Source of the DNA: an uncultured Prevotellaceae bacterium
Lineage (GTDB): Bacteria; Bacteroidota; Bacteroidia; Bacteroidales; Bacteroidaceae
Assembly: GCA_947306845.1 (NCBI GenBank)
Contig: CAMZHP010000002.1
Span: 1 to 37,771 of the forward strand
DNA length: 37,771 nucleotides
Direction of reading: 5' to 3'
The notes beneath the pieces were generated by a model that made no database searches, was not told the origin of the DNA, and saw nothing but the letters and a program-made list of their open reading frames with translations. Positions 24,166-31,810 of the stretch are shown piece by piece (the first letter of the stretch is position 1; each line of letters starts with the position of its first letter). The position numbers were made by a program, and so were the translations under genes.

Positions 24166-25191
24166 ATGAAGGATATCTTTATATTGGGCATAGAGAGTAG
24201 CTGCGATGATACCTCGGCGGCAGTGCTGCGCAATGGAGTGCTCCTGAGCAATGTCACTGCATCCCAGGAAGTGCACCGCGACTATGGTGGGGTTGTGCCG
24301 GAACTGGCTTCGAGAGCCCACCAGCAGAATGTGGTGCCGGTGGTCGACCAAGCTATCAAGCGGGCGGGCATCACCAAGGAGATGCTTTCGGCTGTCGCCT
24401 TTACACGCGGACCCGGACTGATGGGCTCGCTGCTTGTGGGCGTGAGCTTTGCCAAAGGCTTCGCCCGCTCGTTGGGCATTCCGCTCATTGATGTCAATCA
24501 TCTGCAGGGGCATGTCATGGCACATTTCATCAAGGAGAACGATGATGATAACTCAGCACCGCCAATGCCTTTCCTGTGCTTGCTGGTGAGCGGTGGCAAC
24601 TCACAAATTGTAAAAGTCAGTGCCTACAACGACATGCAGGTGCTCGGACAGACCATCGATGATGCTGCAGGCGAGGCCATCGACAAATGCTCCAAGGTCA
24701 TGGGACTGGGTTATCCCGGCGGCCCCATTATCGACAGACTGGCAAGAAAGGGAAATCCGCATGCCTATCAGTTTGCCGAGCCCCATATCCCCGGTCTCGA
24801 CTACAGCTTCAGCGGACTGAAGACCTCTTTTCTCTACAACCTCCGCGACTGGGTGAAGGAAGACCCTGACTTCATTGAGCATCATAAGGAGGACCTGGCT
24901 GCGAGCCTTGAGTTCACGGTCGTTGACATCCTCATGCGCAAACTGCGTTTGGCTGTCAAGCAGACACGCATCAAGCATGTGGCTCTGGCTGGTGGCGTCT
25001 CTGCCAACAATGGCCTGAGAAATGCCTTCCGCGAGCATGCCGAGCGCTATGGTTGGACCATCTACATCCCCAAGTTCAGCTACACCACCGACAATGCCGC
25101 CATGATAGCCGTCACAGGCTACTATAAATACCTTCATGGCGAGTTTTGCAGCATCGAGGCGCCAGCCTTCTCCAAAGTCACTTTTCAATGA
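24166..25191 (+). CDS. tsaD: tRNA threonylcarbamoyladenosine transferase TsaD
   Basis: The 341-residue protein is the catalytic subunit that, with TsaB and TsaE, places threonylcarbamoyl on A37 of ANN-decoding tRNAs. It has the ASKHA start GIESSCDDTSAAVL, the metal site HLQGHVMAH, the phosphate loop SGGNSQIV and LAGGVSANNGLR, and TDNAAMIA at the end. The length is usual. An in-frame start at 24109 lies inside map, so the ATG at 24166, just after the map stop, is chosen. TsaB and TsaE are not in the window. Confidence 0.97.
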   Translation: MKDIFILGIESSCDDTSAAVLRNGVLLSNVTASQEVHRDYGGVVPELASRAHQQNVVPVVDQAIKRAGITKEMLSAVAFTRGPGLMGSLLVGVSFAKGFARSLGIPLIDVNHLQGHVMAHFIKENDDDNSAPPMPFLCLLVSGGNSQIVKVSAYNDMQVLGQTIDDAAGEAIDKCSKVMGLGYPGGPIIDRLARKGNPHAYQFAEPHIPGLDYSFSGLKTSFLYNLRDWVKEDPDFIEHHKEDLAASLEFTVVDILMRKLRLAVKQTRIKHVALAGGVSANNGLRNAFREHAERYGWTIYIPKFSYTTDNAAMIAVTGYYKYLHGEFCSIEAPAFSKVTFQ

Positions 25192-25192
25192 A

Positions 25193-25226
25193 ATTGAAGA
25201 TTGAAAATTGAAGATTGAAAATTGAG
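25193..25226 (+). repeat. 14-bp tandem repeat ATTGAAGATTGAAA after tsaD
   Basis: ATTGAAGATTGAAA occurs twice in a row (25193-25206, 25207-25220) with a partial third copy, starting right after the tsaD stop. A 26-bp part (25191-25216) recurs exactly, inverted, at 36461-36486. Confidence 0.8.
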
Positions 25227-25260
25227 AAATAATAGCTACTGAAGAATAGAGTTAGTCACG

Positions 25261-25314
25261 CATGCCACGTCCATCTCGCTTGCCACGCCCATCACGCTTG
25301 CCACGCCAATCAGT
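25261..25314. repeat. Three 18-bp units (CTTGCCACGCCCATCACG type)
   Basis: Units at 25261-25278, 25279-25296 and 25297-25314 diverge from one another at a few positions. The 18-bp length and the minus-strand reading, RGKRDGRGKRDGRGMRD followed by a TAA stop, suggest a coding origin. No start codon precedes it in frame, so no gene is called. Confidence 0.7.
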
Positions 25315-25323
25315 GGTATTGTC

Positions 25324-25385
25324 TAAACTCCTAGACTCCTAAACTCCTAAACTCCCCAAATATAACTCCTAAACTCCTAAACTCC
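25324..25385 (+). repeat. 8-bp tandem array TAAACTCC before the cinA-type gene
   Basis: Units are TAAACTCC, TAGACTCC, TAAACTCC, TAAACTCC, an interrupting CCAAATA, a 7-nt TAACTCC and two more TAAACTCC. The array ends 10 nt before the ATG at 25396 and covers the place where a ribosome-binding site would be. It is the same element type as at 23236-23287. Confidence 0.9.
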
Positions 25386-25395
25386 TAAAAAAAAT

Positions 25396-25914
25396 ATGGA
25401 ACTCGAAAAAAAAGTATTGAGCCGCGAGATACAGACATTACTCTATGAATCGGGCAAAACCCTGGGCACAGCAGAGAGCTGCACAGGAGGACGAATCGCT
25501 GAGGCCATCATCGCCACCCCTGGCGCCTCGGGCTATTTCAAGGGGGCCGTCGTCTCCTATACCAATGAGGTGAAGGAAAGGTTGCTCCATGTCGATCACC
25601 AACTCCTGGAGGAGAAAACCGCCGTGTGCGAGGAAGTGGCCATCGCCATGGTGAAGGGGGCCTGCGAAACCCTCAATGTCGATTATGCCATAGCTGCCAC
25701 AGGCATCGCAGGGCCAGGCGGCGGTACCAAGGAAATTCCCGTCGGAACCATCTGGTTGGCTTATGGCACTAAGGATGATGTCCGCACCATCAAACTTGAA
25801 GAGGACGAGGGGCGAGATGTCAACCTCTCCATCGCCACTTATCGTGCCCTTCAGGGATTTTATGATTTTATCTCCGAGGTCCTTCCCAAGAAAAAGGAAG
25901 AGGAGGAGTATTAA
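25396..25914 (+). CDS. pncC: CinA C-terminal-type nicotinamide-nucleotide amidohydrolase
   Basis: This 172-residue protein consists only of the CinA C-terminal (PncC) domain, which deamidates NMN to nicotinate mononucleotide in NAD recycling. Motifs include TAESCTGGRIAEAI, a conserved YFKGAVVSYTNEVK and the glycine-rich GIAGPGGGTKEIPVGT. The N-terminal CinA (molybdopterin-binding-like) domain is absent, as is common in small family members. It stands alone between two gaps; the 8-bp repeat array directly precedes its ATG, and no promoter motif was found in the 204-nt gap upstream. Its tail is Lys/Glu-rich (PKKKEEEEY). Confidence 0.92.
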   Translation: MELEKKVLSREIQTLLYESGKTLGTAESCTGGRIAEAIIATPGASGYFKGAVVSYTNEVKERLLHVDHQLLEEKTAVCEEVAIAMVKGACETLNVDYAIAATGIAGPGGGTKEIPVGTIWLAYGTKDDVRTIKLEEDEGRDVNLSIATYRALQGFYDFISEVLPKKKEEEEY

Positions 25915-25956
25915 ACCAAATAAAGTTGAATTTTTAATATTATTTAGTCTGCTTTT

Positions 25957-25988
25957 TTCGCCCATTCATGTTTTATGTTGTAATTTTG
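25957..25988 (+). promoter_or_regulatory. Bacteroidetes promoter of the moxR-bat operon
   Basis: TAATTTTG at 25981-25988 matches TAnnTTTG; TTCG at 25957-25960 (3 of 4 to TTTG) lies 20 nt upstream. It predicts a leader of roughly 50 nt before the moxR ATG at 26047. It is the only clear promoter before the whole Bat operon. Confidence 0.6.
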
Positions 25989-25997
25989 CGTTGATTT

Positions 25998-26012
25998 TCC
26001 GCAAAAAGCGGA
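25998..26012 (+). promoter_or_regulatory. Short hairpin in the moxR leader
   Basis: TCCGC-AAAAA-GCGGA forms a perfect 5-bp stem close to the predicted transcript start. It might stabilise the message or be a protein site. It is too short to call a terminator, and there is no T run. Confidence 0.3.
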
Positions 26013-26046
26013 CTTTCATGCAGAATCACTCATAATTAAGATAAAA

Positions 26047-27042
26047 ATGGCAGACACATTTGATATCCGCGAACTGAATCAGCGGATAGAACAGCAAAGC
26101 GCTTTCGTCTCCAGCCTCACCATGGGCATGGACCGCGTCATCGTAGGACAGAAACACTTGGTCGACTCATTGCTCATCGGCTTGCTCAGTGACGGACATA
26201 TACTCCTTGAGGGCGTTCCAGGACTGGCTAAGACATTGGCTATCAAAACACTCGCCCAACTCATCGATGCCCGCTACAGCCGCATCCAGTTTACACCCGA
26301 CCTCCTGCCGGCTGACGTGGTGGGAACCATGATTTACTCCCAGAAAGAAGAGAAGTTCCAGGTGAAGAAGGGCCCCGTGTTCGCCAACTTCGTACTGGCA
26401 GATGAAATCAACCGCGCTCCCGCCAAGGTGCAGAGTGCACTCCTTGAGGCCATGCAGGAGCACCAGGTCACTATCGGCGACCATACTTTCGCACTTCCCG
26501 ACCCATTCCTCGTCATGGCTACCCAAAACCCCATCGAGCAGGAAGGCACCTATCAGCTGCCTGAGGCACAGGTCGACCGTTTCATGCTCAAGGCTGTGAT
26601 TGATTATCCTACATTGGATGAAGAGAAACTCATCATCCGCGAAAACCTGCACAAGAGCCTCCCAGAGGTGTCGCCGGTCATTACGGCTAAGGAAATCATC
26701 GATGCACGCGACGTCGTACGCCAGGTATATATCGATGAGAAAATCGAGCAATACATTGCCGACATCGTCTTTGCCACACGCTATCCCGAAAGATACGGGC
26801 TCAACGAGCTCCACGACCTCATCAGTTTCGGTGGGTCACCACGTGCCAGCATCAGCCTGGCCAGGGCTGCCAGGGCATACGCCTTCATCAAGCGCCGCGG
26901 ATTCGTCGTGCCCGAGGATGTGAAGGCTGTCGCTCATGATGTGCTCCGCCACCGTATCGGACTGACCTATCAGGCAGAGGCGGCCAATGTGCGCAGCGAG
27001 GAAATCGTGAGCCGCATCATCAACAAAGTGGAGGTGCCTTGA
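26047..27042 (+). CDS. MoxR-family AAA+ ATPase
   Basis: The 331-residue ATPase has Walker A in EGVPGLAKT (about 57-65), Walker B in LADEINRAPAKVQSALLEAM, sensor 1 in MATQNPIEQEGTYQLPEAQ and an arginine-finger region FMLKAVIDYP. MoxR proteins are chaperone-like ATPases that work with von Willebrand factor A (VWA) proteins encoded next to them, as here. It is the first gene of the Bat cluster (moxR, DUF58, BatD-like, batA, batB, batC, batD-E), which in Bacteroides fragilis is linked to aerotolerance. Its stop overlaps the next ATG by one base, so translation is coupled. Confidence 0.95.
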   Translation: MADTFDIRELNQRIEQQSAFVSSLTMGMDRVIVGQKHLVDSLLIGLLSDGHILLEGVPGLAKTLAIKTLAQLIDARYSRIQFTPDLLPADVVGTMIYSQKEEKFQVKKGPVFANFVLADEINRAPAKVQSALLEAMQEHQVTIGDHTFALPDPFLVMATQNPIEQEGTYQLPEAQVDRFMLKAVIDYPTLDEEKLIIRENLHKSLPEVSPVITAKEIIDARDVVRQVYIDEKIEQYIADIVFATRYPERYGLNELHDLISFGGSPRASISLARAARAYAFIKRRGFVVPEDVKAVAHDVLRHRIGLTYQAEAANVRSEEIVSRIINKVEVP

Positions 27043-27911
27043 TGGATACCGCTGAGTTGCTGAAAAAAGTGCGCCAGATAGAAATCCGCACGCGAAGGCT
27101 GAGCCAGAACATCTTTGCCGGACAATACCATTCTGCCTTCAAGGGAAGGGGAATGGCATTCTCTGAGGTGAGGGAATACCAGTATGGCGACGATGTGCGT
27201 GATATCGATTGGAACGTGACGGCACGCTTCCACAAACCCTTCATCAAGGTGTTTGAGGAGGAGCGCGAGCTCACCGTGATGCTGATGGTGGATGTCAGCG
27301 GCTCACTGGATTTCGGTACGGTCAGGCAGACCAAGCGCGACATGGTGGCCGAGATAGCTGCCACACTGGCTTTCAGCGCCATTCAGAACAATGACAAAAT
27401 CGGAGTTATCTTCTTCTCCGACCAGATCGAGAAGTATATTCCACCAAAGAAAGGCCGCAAGCACATCCTTTACATTATCCGCGAGATGCTCGATTTCAAA
27501 CCGCAGAGCCTGCGCACGGACGTGGGAATGGCGGTGGAGTTTCTCACCAAGGTGATGAAGCGCAGCTGCACGGCCTTCCTGCTAAGCGATTTCTTTGTCA
27601 GGAGCAATTTCGACCAACAACTCATCATTGCCAATCAGAAACACGATGTCGTGGCCATTCAGGTCTATGACCAGCGGGCGAAGGAATTGCCCGATGTGGG
27701 GCTCATGCGCATACGCGATGCAGAGACAGGGCACGAGATGGTAGTCGATACCAGCAGCAAGCGCTTGCGCCATGCTCATACGGCTTACTGGTGGAGAAGG
27801 CAGGCTCAGCTGAAGGAAATATTCACCCGGAGCAATGTCGACCATGTGTCGGTGTCCACTTCGGATGACTATGTGAAGTCGCTGCGCATGCTTTTCGATA
27901 TGAGAACATAA
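27042..27911 (+). CDS. DUF58 protein of the Bat operon (VWA-like)
   Basis: This 289-residue soluble protein carries the DUF58 signature FSEVREYQYGDDVRDIDWNV and a VWA-like metal site, LMVDVSGSLDFGT (DxSxS). It has no signal peptide or membrane segment and should act in the cytoplasm, probably linking the MoxR ATPase to the membrane VWA proteins. The start is the ATG at 27042, which shares its A with the moxR stop; an in-frame TTG at 27039 is less likely. Family members recur next to moxR across bacteria, but no precise activity is established. Confidence 0.92.
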   Translation: MDTAELLKKVRQIEIRTRRLSQNIFAGQYHSAFKGRGMAFSEVREYQYGDDVRDIDWNVTARFHKPFIKVFEEERELTVMLMVDVSGSLDFGTVRQTKRDMVAEIAATLAFSAIQNNDKIGVIFFSDQIEKYIPPKKGRKHILYIIREMLDFKPQSLRTDVGMAVEFLTKVMKRSCTAFLLSDFFVRSNFDQQLIIANQKHDVVAIQVYDQRAKELPDVGLMRIRDAETGHEMVVDTSSKRLRHAHTAYWWRRQAQLKEIFTRSNVDHVSVSTSDDYVKSLRMLFDMRT

Positions 27912-27917
27912 CTTGCC

Positions 27918-28997
27918 ATGATGATGAAACGATTGTATATGTTGACCATACTGCTGGCCTCACTGACTGCCATGGCACAGGTGAAGGTGGAGATGTCGCT
28001 CGAACCGATGGAACTTCTCGTCGGCGAACAGTCGGCCATCACACTGAGTGTCACAGCCAAGGAGGGACAGCAGGTGCAATTCCCCGATTATCAGTACACC
28101 GCCCCGCTCATACCAGGTGTGGAGGTGCTTGAGATGAAAGATCTCGACACCATCCGCCTTGATGACCAGCGCGTGCGGCTGACGAGGATATACACCATTA
28201 CCTCATTCGATGACTCGCTCTACTACCTCCAGCCCATGGAGGTGAAGGTGGACGGAAAAACCTATAAGGCAAGCGGCCGCTTCGGACTCAAGGTGCTCAC
28301 CATAGAAGTTGACACCGTGCACCCCAACCAGTTCTTCCCTCCGAAGGGAGTGCAGAACAATCCTTTCCTGTGGAGCGAATGGGCTCCGTTCTTCTGGCTG
28401 GCATTGCTGGTGCTTCTCCTGATAGCTGGAGTGACCTACCTGTATATGCGTCTGCGCGACAACAAACCTGTCATCACCCGTATCCGCTTCGTGCGCCATG
28501 TGCCGCCCCACCAGAAAGCCATGATGCAGATCAGCAAGATCAAGGGCGAGCATGTGGACATCGGGGGCGACCAGAAAGAGTATTATACACGCCTCACCGA
28601 TACGCTGCGTGTCTATCTGGAGGAGCGATTTGGCATCAAAGCCATGGAGATGACCACCGGCGAGATCATGGAAAGGCTCAGACAGGAGGAAGACCAATCG
28701 AAAATCAATGAGTTGCGCGATTTGCTGGAGACAGCCGACCTGGTGAAATTTGCCAAGCACACGGCTCTGCTCAATGAGCGCGACCGCAACATGGCAAGTG
28801 TCGTGGAATTCATCGAGGCCACCAAGAGCGACGAGACCGCCACCGTCGAGAGAGTGCAGTCCACACTGTCCGACAGCGAGCGACGCTCACAGCGGTCACG
28901 CCATGTGCTCATCGCCCTGATCACGGTGATGTCGCTGCTGGCGGTTGGCCTGTTCGGATATGTTGTCTGGAATGTTTTCTCAATGATGGCCTTCTGA
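27918..28997 (+). CDS. BatD-like membrane protein of the Bat operon
   Basis: The 359-residue protein has a signal peptide (about residues 1-20, ending AMAQ) and a periplasmic beta-sandwich (about 21-150) similar to the N-terminal part of BatD-type proteins. One membrane helix follows (WAPFFWLALLVLLLIAGVTY, about 155-175), then a cytoplasmic helical region with DTLRVYLEERFGIKAMEMTTGE, and a C-terminal helix (VLIALITVMSLLAVGLFGYV). Three ATGs in a row (27918, 27921, 27924) allow slightly different starts. Such a protein normally sits between DUF58 and batA in Bacteroidales. Its role is presumably structural in the Bat membrane complex; this is inferred from position. Confidence 0.8.
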   Translation: MMMKRLYMLTILLASLTAMAQVKVEMSLEPMELLVGEQSAITLSVTAKEGQQVQFPDYQYTAPLIPGVEVLEMKDLDTIRLDDQRVRLTRIYTITSFDDSLYYLQPMEVKVDGKTYKASGRFGLKVLTIEVDTVHPNQFFPPKGVQNNPFLWSEWAPFFWLALLVLLLIAGVTYLYMRLRDNKPVITRIRFVRHVPPHQKAMMQISKIKGEHVDIGGDQKEYYTRLTDTLRVYLEERFGIKAMEMTTGEIMERLRQEEDQSKINELRDLLETADLVKFAKHTALLNERDRNMASVVEFIEATKSDETATVERVQSTLSDSERRSQRSRHVLIALITVMSLLAVGLFGYVVWNVFSMMAF

Positions 28998-29020
28998 GGC
29001 TTAATTAAGATCTACACATC

Positions 29021-30019
29021 ATGCAGTTCGTCAACAAAGAATATTTCCTGCTCCTGCTACTGCTCATACCTTATGTGCTGTGGTATTTCCTGTATAGGAG
29101 AAAGACGGAGCCGGCCATGAGGATGAGCGACACCTTCCCTTATCAGTTCGCTCCCAAGAGCTGGAGGGTGAGGCTGCTCCATCTGCCCATGCTGCTCAGA
29201 CTCTTCACGTTTGTCATGATCGTGTGCATGCTCGCGCGACCACAGACACACAACTCATGGGGACAAAAGACGGTAGAGGGTATTGATATCATGCTGGCCA
29301 TGGACGTTTCGACGAGTATGCTCGCCGAGGACCTCAGGCCCAACCGCCTGGAGGCGGCCAAGGAGGTGGCCACTGACTTCATCTCTGGCAGACCCGACGA
29401 CAATATCGGTCTCAATATCTTCGCCGGTGAGTCGTTCACGCAATGCCCGATGACGGTCGACCATCAGTCGCTCATCAATCTGTTGCTCAACGTTCGCACC
29501 GACATCGCGGCCAGCAATCTGATTGAGGACGGAACAGCCATCGGAATGGGACTGGCCAACGCAGTGGGAAGGCTCAAGGACAGCAAAGCCAAGAGCAAGG
29601 TGGTCATCCTGCTCACCGACGGAAGCAACAACAGAGGCGACATTTCGCCCATGACTGCCGCCGAGATAGCCAAGAAATTCGGCATCAGGGTTTACACCAT
29701 CGCGGTGGGCACCAACAAGGTGGCCCGTTACCCCATGATGGTCAACGGCACCGTGCAGTATGTCAATATGGCAGTGGAGATCGACACCAAGACGCTGCGC
29801 GACATCGCTGCCACCACCAACGGCAATTTCTATCGCGCCACCAACAAGGCGGAACTACGCAAAATCTATCAGGATATCGACAAACTGGAGAAGACCAAGT
29901 TCAATGTCAAGCAGTTCAGCAAGCACTATGAGGCCTTCCAGCCCTTTGCCATCGCTGCCATTGTGGCCCTGCTCCTTGAGATCCTGCTGCGCATATCCGT
30001 TTTCAGGCGCATACCATAA
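29021..30019 (+). CDS. batA: BatA, membrane-anchored VWA protein
   Basis: The 332-residue protein has two N-terminal hydrophobic segments (FLLLLLLIPYVLWYFLY; LLRLFTFVMIVCMLAR), a VWA domain with metal-ion site LAMDVSTSMLAEDL (DxSxS), a conserved Thr/Asp region (ILLTDGSNNRGD), and a C-terminal membrane helix (FAIAAIVALLLEILLRISV). This is the standard BatA layout. VWA domains mediate protein contacts through a bound metal; the Bat proteins were tied to survival under oxygen in B. fragilis. batB follows after 12 nt and is a paralogue. Confidence 0.94.
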   Translation: MQFVNKEYFLLLLLLIPYVLWYFLYRRKTEPAMRMSDTFPYQFAPKSWRVRLLHLPMLLRLFTFVMIVCMLARPQTHNSWGQKTVEGIDIMLAMDVSTSMLAEDLRPNRLEAAKEVATDFISGRPDDNIGLNIFAGESFTQCPMTVDHQSLINLLLNVRTDIAASNLIEDGTAIGMGLANAVGRLKDSKAKSKVVILLTDGSNNRGDISPMTAAEIAKKFGIRVYTIAVGTNKVARYPMMVNGTVQYVNMAVEIDTKTLRDIAATTNGNFYRATNKAELRKIYQDIDKLEKTKFNVKQFSKHYEAFQPFAIAAIVALLLEILLRISVFRRIP

Positions 30020-30031
30020 CAGAAGTACAAA

Positions 30032-31093
30032 ATGTTCAGATTTGAAAATCCCATATTCCTCTATCTGCTGCTGGCCATCCCGTTGCTGGTAGCATTCAGA
30101 TTTTTGTCTGACCGAAGGCAAAAACGGCGGATCAGGCGCTTCGGCGACGAGACGCTTGTGCACGACATGATGGAGGATGTCTCAAGCATCAGGCCTAAAG
30201 TGAAGTTCTGGCTGCTCACAGCCGCCCTGGCATTGCTCATCATCGCCTTGGCAAGGCCGCAGATGGGCACGCGTATCAGCAGGGAGAAGCGGCAGGGCAT
30301 CGAGGCCATCATCTGTATGGATATCTCCAACTCCATGCTGGCTTCAGATGTCGTGCCTTCAAGACTGTCGAAAAGCAAACTGCTCGTGGAGAACATGGTC
30401 GATAAGTTTGTCAACGACAAGGTGGGACTCATCGTGTTTGCGGGAGATGCCTTCGTGCAGTTGCCCATCACCAGCGATTATGTGTCGGCCAAAATGTTCA
30501 TGCATGGCATTACTCCCTCGCTGATAGCCTCACAGGGCACCGACATCGCCGCTGCCATCAACCTCGCCCTGCACAGCTTCACACCCGACGAGAAGACGGG
30601 GAAGGCCATCATTGTCATCACTGACGGTGAGGACCATGAAGGGCGCGCGCTGGAAATGGCACAAGAGGCTAAAGAGCAGGGCGTGAGGGTGTTCATCCTA
30701 GGTGTGGGTACCAAGAACGGGTCGGCCATTCGCACTTCCGACGGGCATTATCTGACTGACAACACTGGCCAGACAGTCATTTCCAGACTCAATGAGGAGA
30801 TGTGCAAGGAAATCGCTGAGGCTGGCAGCGGCACCTATATCCATGTCGACAACAACAGCGAGGCCCAGGAAAGGCTCGACAATGAGATCGCCAAAATGCA
30901 GAAAGGCGAGGTGGAAGCGGTCGTGTACAGTGAGTATGCAGAGCAGTTTCAGGCGTTGGGCATCATCGCCCTGCTGCTCATTATCATAGAAATCATCGTG
31001 CTTGAGCGCAAGAATCATCTGCTCAGCAAACTGCGCATCTTCACAAGGCGCAACCAACAAAACGACAATCCGTCATGGGAAAGACAAGACTGA
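30032..31093 (+). CDS. batB: BatB, membrane-anchored VWA protein
   Basis: The 353-residue paralogue of BatA has a short N-terminal anchor (IFLYLLLAIPLLVAFRFL), a second hydrophobic segment (FWLLTAALALLIIALAR), a VWA domain with IICMDISNSMLASDV (DxSxS) and VITDGEDHEGRA, and a C-terminal helix (LGIIALLLIIIEIIVL) followed by a basic cytoplasmic tail. Like BatA, it should expose the VWA domain in the periplasm and pair with the TPR proteins encoded downstream. Its 3' end overlaps the batC start by 19 nt in another frame, so the tail (RRNQQNDNPSWERQD) shares DNA with the batC signal peptide. Confidence 0.94.
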   Translation: MFRFENPIFLYLLLAIPLLVAFRFLSDRRQKRRIRRFGDETLVHDMMEDVSSIRPKVKFWLLTAALALLIIALARPQMGTRISREKRQGIEAIICMDISNSMLASDVVPSRLSKSKLLVENMVDKFVNDKVGLIVFAGDAFVQLPITSDYVSAKMFMHGITPSLIASQGTDIAAAINLALHSFTPDEKTGKAIIVITDGEDHEGRALEMAQEAKEQGVRVFILGVGTKNGSAIRTSDGHYLTDNTGQTVISRLNEEMCKEIAEAGSGTYIHVDNNSEAQERLDNEIAKMQKGEVEAVVYSEYAEQFQALGIIALLLIIIEIIVLERKNHLLSKLRIFTRRNQQNDNPSWERQD

Positions 31094-31788
31094 TATTTAT
31101 ACTGCTCGCATGGATGGCGCTCGCTGCCTCCGTGCAGGCTCAGACCGACAGACAGTATGTCAGGAGGGGCAACCAACTCTTCCGAAAAGGGGATTTCGCC
31201 AAGGCGGCACTGGAATACCAAAAGGCGCTGTCGGCCAATGAGAACAATACCCAGGCGATTTACAACCTTGGGGTGGCTGCATTGCAGCAGGGTAACGACT
31301 CGCTTGCCATCGAGCAGTTCAAGATGGCTGGCAAGAGAGAGCCCAATAAGTTCAGAAAGGCACAGGCCTTCCACAACATCGGAGTGGTGATGCAGATGCA
31401 CAGGCAATATGGCGAGGCCATCGAGGCTTACAAGGAGGCCCTGCGCAACAATCCTGCCGACAATGAGACACGCTACAACCTCGTGCTGTGCAAGAGACAG
31501 CAGAAACAGGATCAGCAGGATCAGAAAAACCAGCAGAACCAACAGAACCAGAACGATAAGGACAAAAATCAGGATCAGAACAAAGATAAGCAACAAAACC
31601 AAGACCAAAACCAAGATAAGCAAGACCAGGACAAGCAGGAACAGAACCCGCAGCCACAGCAGCAAATGAGCCAGGACAACGCTGAGCGTCTGCTCGACGC
31701 TGCCATTCAGGAAGAGAAGCGAACGCAGGACAAACTGCAGAAAGCCATGCAGCTGCCCAGGAGAAAATCACTGCAGAAAAACTGGTGA
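31075..31788 (+). CDS. batC: BatC, periplasmic TPR protein with Gln/Asn/Asp/Lys-rich tail
   Basis: The 237-residue protein has a signal peptide (MGKTRLIFILLAWMALAASVQAQ) and about three TPR repeats (about 30-140: NQLFRKGDFAKAALEYQKAL, YNLGVAALQQGNDSLAIEQF, FHNIGVVMQMHRQYGEAIEA). A low-complexity stretch of Gln, Asn, Asp and Lys (about 141-195) follows, and then a helical end. TPRs suggest a scaffold for the BatA/BatB VWA domains in the periplasm. The low-complexity DNA (31500-31650) is the sort of tract that varies in length between strains. The start overlaps batB; MGKTRLIF is the only good signal-peptide start. Confidence 0.9.
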   Translation: MGKTRLIFILLAWMALAASVQAQTDRQYVRRGNQLFRKGDFAKAALEYQKALSANENNTQAIYNLGVAALQQGNDSLAIEQFKMAGKREPNKFRKAQAFHNIGVVMQMHRQYGEAIEAYKEALRNNPADNETRYNLVLCKRQQKQDQQDQKNQQNQQNQNDKDKNQDQNKDKQQNQDQNQDKQDQDKQEQNPQPQQQMSQDNAERLLDAAIQEEKRTQDKLQKAMQLPRRKSLQKNW

Positions 31789-31810
31789 CCAATTCACAAT
31801 CATCTCAAAA

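Noticed and set aside
23236..25385. Possible CRISPR arrays because of regularly spaced repeats
   Set aside because: The units are 8 bp in direct tandem with no spacers, and no cas genes are present.
31015..31665. Minus-strand open frame of 216 codons with a Leu/Val-rich, membrane-like stretch
   Set aside because: It is the reverse reading of the Gln/Asn/Lys-rich batC tail; the hydrophobic composition is an artefact of CAG/AAC/GAT codons read backwards.
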